Positions 1 through 7,576 of a DNA stretch of 64,000 nucleotides are shown here, one piece after another. The stretch is from the NCBI GenBank assembly GCA_943372195.1, contig CALRXS010000003.1, positions 124,001 to 188,000 of the forward strand. Direction: 5' to 3'. The position numbers were made by a program, and so were the translations under genes. Numbering within the stretch: the stretch's first letter is position 1; each line of letters opens with the position of its first letter. The notes beneath the pieces are model-generated. The model was not told the origin of the DNA, did no database searches, and worked only from the letters and a program-made list of their open reading frames with translations. The DNA comes from JAEYZM01 sp943372195 (GTDB lineage: Bacteria; Bacteroidota; Bacteroidia; Sphingobacteriales; Sphingobacteriaceae).

Positions 1-69
1 ATCATTAATTGGGTCGAATCTTTCAAGCCCTCGAAAGAAGAAGCACCACATTATAAAGTGATTTATTAA
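1..69 (+). CDS. C-terminal end of an unidentified protein (partial)
   Basis: Twenty-two sense codons run in frame 1 from the window edge to a TAA stop at 67-69, ending in the residues APHYKVIY. The piece is too short to assign to a family. A strong terminator starts 15 bases after the stop, which supports this being the true end of a gene that lies mostly outside the window. Confidence 0.5.
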   Translation: MINWVESFKPSKEEAPHYKVIY

Positions 70-83
70 CGCATTTATTTCTC

Positions 84-130
84 ATAAACAGAAAGGCCTT
101 CTTGAAATTCAAGAAGGCCTTTCTGTTTAT
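84..130 (+). terminator. Rho-independent terminator, 21-bp perfect stem
   Basis: A perfect inverted repeat has arms at 84-104 and 110-130 around a 5-base loop, with GGCC in the stem and AT-rich flanks. It lies just after the partial gene and before the iron-type operon. The symmetry would let it act in both directions. Confidence 0.85.
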
Positions 131-182
131 ATACCTAATTATCAATTATTTAATTTCTTTCTAATATTTTATTTGGAATTAA

Positions 183-242
183 TCTAAATAAGATTAATCT
201 TTGCGCTTGTTAAGACTTAGTCTAAATAAGGTTTTATATTTG
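183..242 (+). promoter_or_regulatory. Promoter with putative metal-responsive operator for the 254-5975 operon
   Basis: A -7 element TATATTTG (TAnnTTTG consensus) is at 235-242, only 11 bases before the first start codon. Upstream, the decamer TCTAAATAAG occurs twice in direct orientation (183-192 and 221-230). The second copy overlaps an imperfect palindrome at 210-226 (TTAAGAC-TTA-GTCTAAA) placed where the -33 region should be. A repressor bound there would block polymerase. Fur- or DtxR-type control is inferred from the operon's likely iron role; the regulator is not known. Confidence 0.5.
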
Positions 243-253
243 TAAACATTTAT

Positions 254-1342
254 ATGAAAAACAACATCTACAAATCAGTATTATTTATGTGCAGCATCGT
301 CATATTAAGCGCTTGCCAAAAAGACGATGAGAATCCTGCATCAAACTATGAAATACCCACTACTTACACATTTGAAAATGTGAATTACACAGGCCAAAGC
401 CAACGTCTAAAAATGCTCGATGAATTAGTATTAGAAATTCGTAAAGGCAATAATGATGTCATAACTGTCAATGCTAATCTTTTAAAAGAAATGTTTTCGA
501 ACATTAACAATCGATTCTCTGATTCAACGTTAAATACCTCGGGTAAGCAAATCAAAGACAAAACATTTTTATCTGAAAGGTCTTTATTCGAACAATATTT
601 TGATTCATTAGAGCGAGTTAGTAGTTCAACGAATACAGGTTCTAATGGTATCGCAGGAAGAATTCTAACTACAGATGGTACTAATAAATATCTTTTTAAT
701 GAAAACGGAATTGAATATAAAGAGGTAATTGAAAAAGGTTTATATGGTGCTTTCTTATATTATCAAATCACATCAGTTTATTTATCAACTGAAAAAATGA
801 ATGTTGATAATGAAACAATAGTGTTAGGCCAAGGTACCGCAATGCAACATCACTGGGATGAAGCATTCGGATATTTAGCTGTTCCAATTGATTTCCCTTC
901 TAATGTTAGCGGTATAAAATTTTTAAGTAGATATATCAATGCAAGAAATTCAGTGCTTGATTGTAATAAAAAATTAATGAATGCTTTTATTAAAGGGAGA
1001 GCTGCAATTAATAATAAAGATTATGCTACTAGAGATTTACAAATTCAAATTATAACTACTGAGTTAGAAAAAGTAATGGCAGCAACTGCTATAAATTATC
1101 TAAACCAAGCGAAAACAAATTTTGCTGATGATGCTAGACGTAATCATACTTTATCTGAATTCAGCGGATTTATTTATGCTTTAAAATTTAACACTCGAAA
1201 GAAAATTTCTGATGCTGAAATTGTTGAATTAATCAATACTCTAGGTTCTAACAATTACGAGATATCACTAAGTACTATTGAAACATTAAAAAACAGAATC
1301 GCTCAAATCTATTCATTGGAATCAGTTAAAGATATTCTGTAA
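254..1342 (+). CDS. DUF4856 family lipoprotein
   Basis: A 362-residue exported protein. Residues 1-20 form a lipoprotein signal peptide ending in the lipobox LSAC, with Cys21 as the lipidation site. The mature part begins with the YEIPTTYTFENV stretch typical of the Bacteroidota DUF4856 family, and a conserved-looking block GQGTAMQHHWDEAFGY lies mid-protein. It is the first gene of an operon, 7 bases ahead of an imelysin-like gene and upstream of a FecA-like TonB receptor. Its biochemical function is not established. Surface or periplasmic ligand binding in iron acquisition is an inference from the neighbours only. The His and acidic residues in the conserved block could bind metal. Confidence 0.8.
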   Translation: MKNNIYKSVLFMCSIVILSACQKDDENPASNYEIPTTYTFENVNYTGQSQRLKMLDELVLEIRKGNNDVITVNANLLKEMFSNINNRFSDSTLNTSGKQIKDKTFLSERSLFEQYFDSLERVSSSTNTGSNGIAGRILTTDGTNKYLFNENGIEYKEVIEKGLYGAFLYYQITSVYLSTEKMNVDNETIVLGQGTAMQHHWDEAFGYLAVPIDFPSNVSGIKFLSRYINARNSVLDCNKKLMNAFIKGRAAINNKDYATRDLQIQIITTELEKVMAATAINYLNQAKTNFADDARRNHTLSEFSGFIYALKFNTRKKISDAEIVELINTLGSNNYEISLSTIETLKNRIAQIYSLESVKDIL

Positions 1343-1349
1343 ACAACTT

Positions 1350-2444
1350 ATGAAAAAAAATTTACTTTATTTAGCCTTAACAATGTCAATCATCTTTACC
1401 TCATGTAAAGATGATTCGTCATTAACTAAGAGTGTAAACTTTGACAGAACCGGGTTATTAAGTCATTACGCTGATCATATTATTCCACGACATTACAAGA
1501 GCTTAAATAATTCTGTTCTTGAGCTTGATAGTCTTTGGTCGAAATTTAAATTAAGTCCGACAGAAATTAATTTAACCATTCTTCAAAACTCTATGAACAA
1601 TACCTACAGAGCATGGCAGTTCTGTAGTGTTTTTGAAATAGGTCCGGCTGAGCAAATTCTATTAAGAGCAAACATAAATACTTTCCCTACTGATACATTT
1701 CAAATTTCATCTAACATCCGAAGTAAAAATTATGATTTGAATACTGCATCGAATCTAGATGCAAAGGGATTGCCTGCACTTGATTATTTATTTAATAAAT
1801 ACAATAATATAACTGATCAAATAAATTATTTATCAGATACAAATAATCAAAAATACGTTAATGATGTATTGTTAGATATAAGAGATAAAGTAGAATTTGT
1901 TTATAATGCATGGACTACTGGAAATTATTCTTCACAATTTGTCTCTAAGAATGGAGTTGATGTTGGTAGTTCATTAGGTATGTTAGTCAACCAATTGAAT
2001 TTCGATTATGAAATTATTAAAAATCCAAAAGTAGGCATACCACTTGGTAAAAAAACCATGGGTGCTATTTTACCTGAAATGACTGAAGCTTATTATTCTG
2101 GTATATCCAAAGAATTAATTCTATTGAATATTGAGTCGATTCAAAATAATTTCAATGGTAATGTTACTTCAACAATTACAGGGGTAGGACTTGATGATTA
2201 TTTAGATGCAGTGAATGCGCAACATAATGGTGTTAATTTATCTATTAAAATTAACGAGCAATTAAATATTGCTAAACAAAAAGTTTCAGCATTACAAGCA
2301 AATTTAGCCGATGCAATTTCAACAAATCCAATTGCAGTTGAAGAAGCTTATAATGAAATTCAAAAAGCAATTATCTATATGAAAACCGATATGCCTTCTG
2401 CGCTCGGTATAATGATTACTTACCAAGATAATGACGGTGACTAG
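1350..2444 (+). CDS. Imelysin-like (peptidase M75 family) lipoprotein
   Basis: A 364-residue lipoprotein with signal peptide and lipobox ending at Cys19 (FTSC). The body is helical and carries the hallmark region KGLPALDYLF at residues 139-148. In characterised imelysins and EfeO/IrpA relatives this region reads GxHxxE; here the histidine position is Pro142 and the acidic position is Asp145, so peptidase or classical metal binding is doubtful. The family is widely linked to iron uptake. The gene sits 7 bases after the DUF4856 gene, and its TAG stop shares one base with the GTG start of the next gene, so translation is probably coupled. Family assignment is good; substrate is unknown. Confidence 0.8.
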   Translation: MKKNLLYLALTMSIIFTSCKDDSSLTKSVNFDRTGLLSHYADHIIPRHYKSLNNSVLELDSLWSKFKLSPTEINLTILQNSMNNTYRAWQFCSVFEIGPAEQILLRANINTFPTDTFQISSNIRSKNYDLNTASNLDAKGLPALDYLFNKYNNITDQINYLSDTNNQKYVNDVLLDIRDKVEFVYNAWTTGNYSSQFVSKNGVDVGSSLGMLVNQLNFDYEIIKNPKVGIPLGKKTMGAILPEMTEAYYSGISKELILLNIESIQNNFNGNVTSTITGVGLDDYLDAVNAQHNGVNLSIKINEQLNIAKQKVSALQANLADAISTNPIAVEEAYNEIQKAIIYMKTDMPSALGIMITYQDNDGD

Positions 2445-3784
2445 TGACAACTCTTTATAATTACATAAATAAGAAAAGCAAAATTGAAACATTAGTCAGC
2501 TTTCGAATAATATTCGCGCTCATGATGTTATATAGCACCATCCGTTTTATTTCAATGGGTTGGGTGTACGAGTTCTATGTAAAACCAGCATTTCACTTTA
2601 AATATTATGGCTTTTCATGGCTAAATACATTGCCAGAGCAAGCAATGTACACTGTATTCTTTTTCATGCTGCTTTCTTGTTTAGGTATTTTATTCGGATG
2701 TTTCTATAGAATATCTGCAGTGGTATTTTTTCTGACATTTACTTATGTTGAATTATTAGATCAATCGAATTATTTGAACCATTACTACTTTGTTAGTTTA
2801 ATGGCCTTCATTATGATTTTTCTGCCAGCACATAAATCATTTTCTTTAGATGTTAAATATGCTTGGGTAAAAGAATTGAAAGAGATACCTAATTTCTATG
2901 TTCTCTTACCAAAATTTCAACTAGCATTAGTTTATATTTTTGCTGGTATAGCTAAACTTAATTACGATTGGTTGATACAAGCACAACCTCTTAAAATATG
3001 GTTGCCAGCTCATTCTCATCTGCCATTAATTGGTTCTTTATTAAACTATGAAATTGTAGCTTATTTATTTTCATGGTTCGGAGCTTTTTATGATTTATTT
3101 ATTGTGTTCTTCCTAATTAATTCAAGAACTAGACCCTATGCTTATTTCTTTGTAGTAGTATTTCATGTGTTAACAAGAGTACTCTTCCCTATAGGGGTAT
3201 TCCCATATATTATGATTATGTCAACTTTGATTTTCTTTTCAGAAAATTTTCATGTTCGAATAATTAATACATTAAATTCTTTTTTTAAATCTAATTTTTC
3301 ACAGCAAGTTGAAATTACGCCTTTATCATATGTAAACATTAGACTATATGCATTCTTTCTATTGTTTTTTATGCTGCAAATTATTTTACCATTTAGGTAT
3401 TTAGCTTATCCGGGTAAATTATTCTGGACAGAGCAAGGTTATAGATTTTCGTGGCGAGTAATGTTAATGGAAAAAGCTGGTACAGCATTTTTTTATGTTG
3501 AAGATTCAAAAACTAAAAAGCGAATAGAAGTTGACAATAAAGATTTCTTAACTAAGAATCAAGAAAAAATGATGGCAACACAAGCCGATATGATTTTACA
3601 ATACGCACATTATTTGGGTGAACATTATAAGTCTAAAGGCTTTAACCATCCGAAGGTATTCGTAGAATCATATGTGAACTTAAATGGTAAAGGATCTCAA
3701 TTATACATTGATTCAACAATTGATTTAATGAAAGTAGAAGATAGCTTTCAAAATAAAGAATGGATATTGAACTATGAGAATTAA
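2444..3784 (+). CDS. HTTM domain membrane protein (vitamin K-dependent gamma-carboxylase-like)
   Basis: A 446-residue integral membrane protein. Hydrophobic segments fill about residues 15-340, beginning with the HTTM-type opening ETLVSFRIIFALMM. A soluble C-terminal tail of about 100 residues follows (LQYAHYLGEHYKSKGF region), as in bacterial homologues of gamma-glutamyl carboxylase. The start is a GTG whose first base is the last base of the imelysin stop codon; the next ATG would delete the first membrane segment. Its 3' end overlaps the TonB receptor start by 11 bases. Carboxylase activity is not established for such bacterial proteins. A role in modifying or assisting the neighbouring lipoproteins is inference. 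Confidence 0.75.
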   Translation: MTTLYNYINKKSKIETLVSFRIIFALMMLYSTIRFISMGWVYEFYVKPAFHFKYYGFSWLNTLPEQAMYTVFFFMLLSCLGILFGCFYRISAVVFFLTFTYVELLDQSNYLNHYYFVSLMAFIMIFLPAHKSFSLDVKYAWVKELKEIPNFYVLLPKFQLALVYIFAGIAKLNYDWLIQAQPLKIWLPAHSHLPLIGSLLNYEIVAYLFSWFGAFYDLFIVFFLINSRTRPYAYFFVVVFHVLTRVLFPIGVFPYIMIMSTLIFFSENFHVRIINTLNSFFKSNFSQQVEITPLSYVNIRLYAFFLLFFMLQIILPFRYLAYPGKLFWTEQGYRFSWRVMLMEKAGTAFFYVEDSKTKKRIEVDNKDFLTKNQEKMMATQADMILQYAHYLGEHYKSKGFNHPKVFVESYVNLNGKGSQLYIDSTIDLMKVEDSFQNKEWILNYEN

Positions 3785-5975
3785 GCTTTTTGTAATATTT
3801 ATTTTTTTTAGTACTGCAACTTATTCTCAGCAAGTATTGAGAGATACTTTGAAGAGTCAAATTTCAGAAGTTGTAGTGCGAAACAAATCTGCTAGCATGA
3901 GCATAATGAAATTAAAAAATGTTGAAGCAGATGCTATTTATGCTGGCAAAAAATCAGAAGTGATTTTAATGTCAGAAATGAATGTAAACTTAGCAGCAAA
4001 CAATGCGCGACAAATTTTTTCTAAAGTTGCAGGCTTAAATATTTTTGAAAATGATGGTGCAGGTTTACAATTAGGTATTGGTGGTCGCGGACTTAACCCC
4101 AATAGAGTATCGAATTTCAATACAAGACAAAATGGTTATGATATAAGCGCTGATGCTTTAGGTTACCCAGAGAGTTATTATACACCACCTGCAGATTTAG
4201 TTGATAGGATAGAAGTAGTAAGAGGTGCAGCATCATTGCAGTACGGTACACAGTTTGGTGGCTTTATAAATTTTAAATTAAAATCTGCTGATCAATCGAA
4301 AGGATTTTCACTAGAGCAAAAAAACACCATTGCCTCTTTTAATCTTTTTACAAATACAACTTCCTTCTCGATTAATAAAAACAAATGGTCTACTTTTCAA
4401 TTTTATCAATATAAAAGAGGTGATGGCTGGCGTGAAAATTCAGGCTTTAATCAGCATACATATTTTTCAAATATTGAATATAAAATCAGCGATAAATCGA
4501 AAATAAAATTTGAGCAAACCTATATGCATTATTTAGCCCAACAAGCAGGCGGACTAACAGATGCACAATTTTTAAATAATCCTCAAGAAAGTTATAGATC
4601 TAGAAATTGGTTCAAAGTAGATTGGTCATTAACTGCTTTAATTTATGAGTATTCATTTAACTCATCTTGGCGATTAAATTCGAAAACATTTATGCTGAAT
4701 GCAAGCAGAGAGGCTTTAGGTGTTTTAGGATTTATAAATCGAGTAGACCCCATGACAGAGAGAGATTATTGGCTTGATAAATATAAAAACTTCGGGCATG
4801 AAACACGTTTGATACATACATTCTTTGTTAATAAAAGAGCATCAACTTTTTTATTAGGAATGAGGTATTATCAAGGACATACAGATCGTAAACAAGGTCT
4901 AGCGAATAGAAATTCAACTGGCAAAAAAGCAGATTTTAATTTTATAAATCCAGATGCTTTAGATTACTCTTCTTATACATTTCCAAGTAAAAATATTTCA
5001 GCATTTTCTGAATTCATCATTCCTGTATCAAACACAATAAATATTACACCAGGTATCAGATATGAATATATATCAACTAACGCTGCTGGTTACTATAATG
5101 AAATTCAAAGAAATTTAGCAGGTACTATCATTTATAAAAATAGAGTTGATGAAAATAGAAATTCAGATCGTCAATTTATTTTAGCGGGTATAGGTATCTC
5201 TAAAAAAATTACAGAATTTGACGAAGTATATATAAATGTATCACAAAATTATCGTTCAATAAATTTCAACGATATGCGAGTTTCAAATCCGAATTTTGTT
5301 GTAGATCCTAATCTAAAAGATGAGAAAGGTTATTCTGCAGATATTGGTATTAGAGGTAATAGAGATTCGAAAATATATTATGATGTTACAGCTTTTTTGA
5401 TTTCGTATGAAGATAGAATTGGCACAATTTTAAAATCTGACACACAAACATTTCAAGTATATAGATACAGAACTAACTTATCGAACTCTAGAAATATAGG
5501 TATTGAGAGTTTAGTAGAAACTGATTTGATGAGATGGATTACGAATGAAAAGCATAATCTAGTTTTACGTACGTATTTCAATTTAGCTCACATCCGTTCG
5601 AATTATATAAATGCAAAAGATAAAAGTGTAGAAGGTAATAAGGTCGAATACGTTCCAGAATGGAATATAAAAATAGGACTTCAAACAAAGTTTAAAGACT
5701 TTTCTGCATCTATTCAATATTCATACTTAACAGAGCAATTTTCAGATGCAAGTAATGCAGTACAAACCAGTAATGCAGTAAGCGGCATTATACCTGCTTA
5801 TGATGTATTAGATTTTTCAGCTGATTACAATTATAAGCGACTGAAAATTAGTGCTGGTGTGAATAATGTATTGAATGCTATCTATTTTACACGTAGAGCT
5901 GAAGGTTACCCTGGTCCGGGTATCATCGTATCAGACCCCCGATCATATTATATAGGCCTAGGAATAAGCATATAA
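3774..5975 (+). CDS. TonB-dependent outer-membrane receptor, FecA-like
   Basis: A 733-residue receptor with a signal peptide (residues 1-18, TYSQQ junction), a TonB-box-like SEVVVRN at 31-37, a plug domain at about 60-170 (RQIFSKVAGLNIFENDG, GIGGRGLNPNR, IEVVRGAASLQYG) and a beta-barrel to the end. The plug resembles ferric-dicitrate receptors more than SusC, and no carboxypeptidase-like N-terminal extension is present. The last residue is Ile (GLGISI) rather than the usual aromatic. It is the final gene of a four-gene operon and overlaps the HTTM gene by 11 bases. Probable role: uptake of an iron complex across the outer membrane. The substrate is not readable from sequence. Confidence 0.88.
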   Translation: MRIKLFVIFIFFSTATYSQQVLRDTLKSQISEVVVRNKSASMSIMKLKNVEADAIYAGKKSEVILMSEMNVNLAANNARQIFSKVAGLNIFENDGAGLQLGIGGRGLNPNRVSNFNTRQNGYDISADALGYPESYYTPPADLVDRIEVVRGAASLQYGTQFGGFINFKLKSADQSKGFSLEQKNTIASFNLFTNTTSFSINKNKWSTFQFYQYKRGDGWRENSGFNQHTYFSNIEYKISDKSKIKFEQTYMHYLAQQAGGLTDAQFLNNPQESYRSRNWFKVDWSLTALIYEYSFNSSWRLNSKTFMLNASREALGVLGFINRVDPMTERDYWLDKYKNFGHETRLIHTFFVNKRASTFLLGMRYYQGHTDRKQGLANRNSTGKKADFNFINPDALDYSSYTFPSKNISAFSEFIIPVSNTINITPGIRYEYISTNAAGYYNEIQRNLAGTIIYKNRVDENRNSDRQFILAGIGISKKITEFDEVYINVSQNYRSINFNDMRVSNPNFVVDPNLKDEKGYSADIGIRGNRDSKIYYDVTAFLISYEDRIGTILKSDTQTFQVYRYRTNLSNSRNIGIESLVETDLMRWITNEKHNLVLRTYFNLAHIRSNYINAKDKSVEGNKVEYVPEWNIKIGLQTKFKDFSASIQYSYLTEQFSDASNAVQTSNAVSGIIPAYDVLDFSADYNYKRLKISAGVNNVLNAIYFTRRAEGYPGPGIIVSDPRSYYIGLGISI

Positions 5976-6050
5976 GCAGCTTTTATATTTTCTTATCGTA
6001 TTTGCTATAAATTTTATTAATTTCATCCCCTAAACAATCAAGAATTACCC

Positions 6051-7007
6051 ATGAACGTATCTTTTGATTTCGAGAAACCAATTGCTGAATTATATGATCA
6101 ATTGGAGAAAGTGAAACAAGTGGCTGAAAAGTCAAAAGTTGATGCTAGTGCTACTATTAAAGAATTAGAAGCTAAAATAGAGCAGACTAAAAAAGATTTA
6201 TATTCTAATTTAACCGGATGGCAGAAAGTTCAAATCTCTCGTCACCCTGAAAGGCCTTATACACTTCAATACATTGAAGGTATGTGTGATGATTTTATTG
6301 AATTACATGGCGATAGAACTGTTAAAGATGATAAAGCGATAGTTGGTGGCTTTGGTACTTTGAACGGACAAACAGTAATGTTTATCGGACATCAAAAAGG
6401 TATCAATACTAAAATGCGTCAGTACCGAAATTTCGGTATGGCTAATCCGGAAGGATATCGTAAAGCTTTAAGATTAATGAAGCTTGCGGAAAAATTCAAC
6501 AAGCCAGTAGTTACTTTTATTGATACACCAGGAGCTTACCCAGGGTTAGAGGCTGAAGAACGCGGACAAGGGGAGGCCATTGCACGTAATCTATTAGAGA
6601 TGTCAGTTTTAAAGGTACCTATATTATGCTTCATCGTTGGTGAAGGCGCATCAGGTGGGGCCTTAGGTATTGGCATTGGTGATAAAGTATATATGTTAGA
6701 GCATACTTGGTATTCAGTAATTTCACCAGAGTCTTGCTCGTCAATTTTATGGCGTAGTTGGGACTTTAAAGAGAAAGCAGCAGATGCTTTAAAGTTAACC
6801 TCTTCTGATATGTTGAAGAATGGTTTGATTGATGGTATTATCAAAGAACCAATGGGAGGTGCACATAATGATCCAGCTTTCATCATCGAAAATGTTAAAA
6901 ATCAAATCATCAAAGATTTAGCTGATTTAAATAAATTAGATGCTGAAAGACGTATCGAAGAAAGAATTGAAAAGTTCAGCAAGATGGGCGTTGTTCAAGA
7001 AATATAA
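6051..7007 (+). CDS. accA: Acetyl-CoA carboxylase carboxyltransferase subunit alpha
   Basis: A 318-residue cytosolic subunit of the carboxyltransferase that moves CO2 from biotin to acetyl-CoA, the first committed step of fatty acid synthesis. Family signatures include the N-terminal coiled region ending in LTGWQKVQISRHPERP, the block FIELHGDRTVKDD, TFIDTPGAYPGLEAEERGQG and GEGASGGALGIGIGD (oxyanion-hole glycines). Length is normal for accA. accD is not in the window, as is usual. The gene stands alone between the TonB operon (75-base gap) and a strong terminator. Confidence 0.97.
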   Translation: MNVSFDFEKPIAELYDQLEKVKQVAEKSKVDASATIKELEAKIEQTKKDLYSNLTGWQKVQISRHPERPYTLQYIEGMCDDFIELHGDRTVKDDKAIVGGFGTLNGQTVMFIGHQKGINTKMRQYRNFGMANPEGYRKALRLMKLAEKFNKPVVTFIDTPGAYPGLEAEERGQGEAIARNLLEMSVLKVPILCFIVGEGASGGALGIGIGDKVYMLEHTWYSVISPESCSSILWRSWDFKEKAADALKLTSSDMLKNGLIDGIIKEPMGGAHNDPAFIIENVKNQIIKDLADLNKLDAERRIEERIEKFSKMGVVQEI

Positions 7008-7024
7008 TTTGAATTATAATAAAT

Positions 7025-7059
7025 AAAAAAGGGCTGATAAAAATTATCAGCCCTTTTTT
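7025..7059. terminator. Bidirectional terminator between accA and the 7059 gene
   Basis: A stem of 16 base pairs (7025-7040 with 7044-7059) encloses a 3-base loop, with GGGCTGATAA as the core and A/T runs on both sides. It ends at the stop codon of the converging minus-strand gene and can serve both genes. Confidence 0.9.
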
Positions 7060-7472
7060 TATGCGCTAAGCTTAATATGCTCACACATTATAGAGTATTT
7101 AATATTTAATTTCGAATAGTCTCTTTGTAATAAATAAGAAGCATTGTATAATTTATGTTCTTCTAATAAATTAACAATTTCACCCATGGTTTGAAGATTA
7201 CACACTATATCCCACTCATACATATTTTTGTTTTTATCACTCATGAATTGCAAATAGTAATTCACATCTTTTATAATCCAAGAACTAATCGCTACTAATA
7301 AGACCTCTGCTTTATCGCTTGGATTTTGACTAAGACTCAATTTTAGATCATGCAATAGTTCCTTGCCAAAATTTGATAGAAGAAATTGCTCTTGAAGAAA
7401 CCATGAATTAAAGTTTGCATAATGAGCATGAATTTCATTCGCTTTGTCAATTGTTATTAACTGTGTAATCAT
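7059..7472 (-). CDS. Hypothetical protein, 137 residues
   Basis: A small soluble, predicted helical protein with no signal peptide or membrane segment; I do not recognise the family. It is rich in aromatic and acidic residues (SSWIIKDVNYYLQFMSDKN, NLLEEHKLYNASYLLQRDY), and the second half could form a TPR-like or coiled helical pair. It is a single-gene unit: a terminator for the upstream glycosyltransferase lies between the two minus-strand genes (7525-7559), and another closes its own 3' end. ATG is the only reasonable start. Confidence 0.65.
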   Translation of the reverse strand: MITQLITIDKANEIHAHYANFNSWFLQEQFLLSNFGKELLHDLKLSLSQNPSDKAEVLLVAISSWIIKDVNYYLQFMSDKNKNMYEWDIVCNLQTMGEIVNLLEEHKLYNASYLLQRDYSKLNIKYSIMCEHIKLSA

Positions 7473-7524
7473 AAGCGTTATTTTTTATACTTATTACGCC
7501 AATATTTTTAAAAGGTTACACATA

Positions 7525-7559
7525 AAAAAAGGGATGTACAAATTGTACATCCCTTTTTT
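7525..7559 (-). terminator. Terminator downstream of the DUF2723 gene
   Basis: A 16-bp stem (7525-7540 with 7544-7559), core GGGATGTACA, lies between A and T runs 18 bases beyond the minus-strand stop at 7577. It separates the glycosyltransferase transcript from the small gene at 7059-7472. Confidence 0.9.
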
Positions 7560-7576
7560 AATTTTCATTCTATTGT

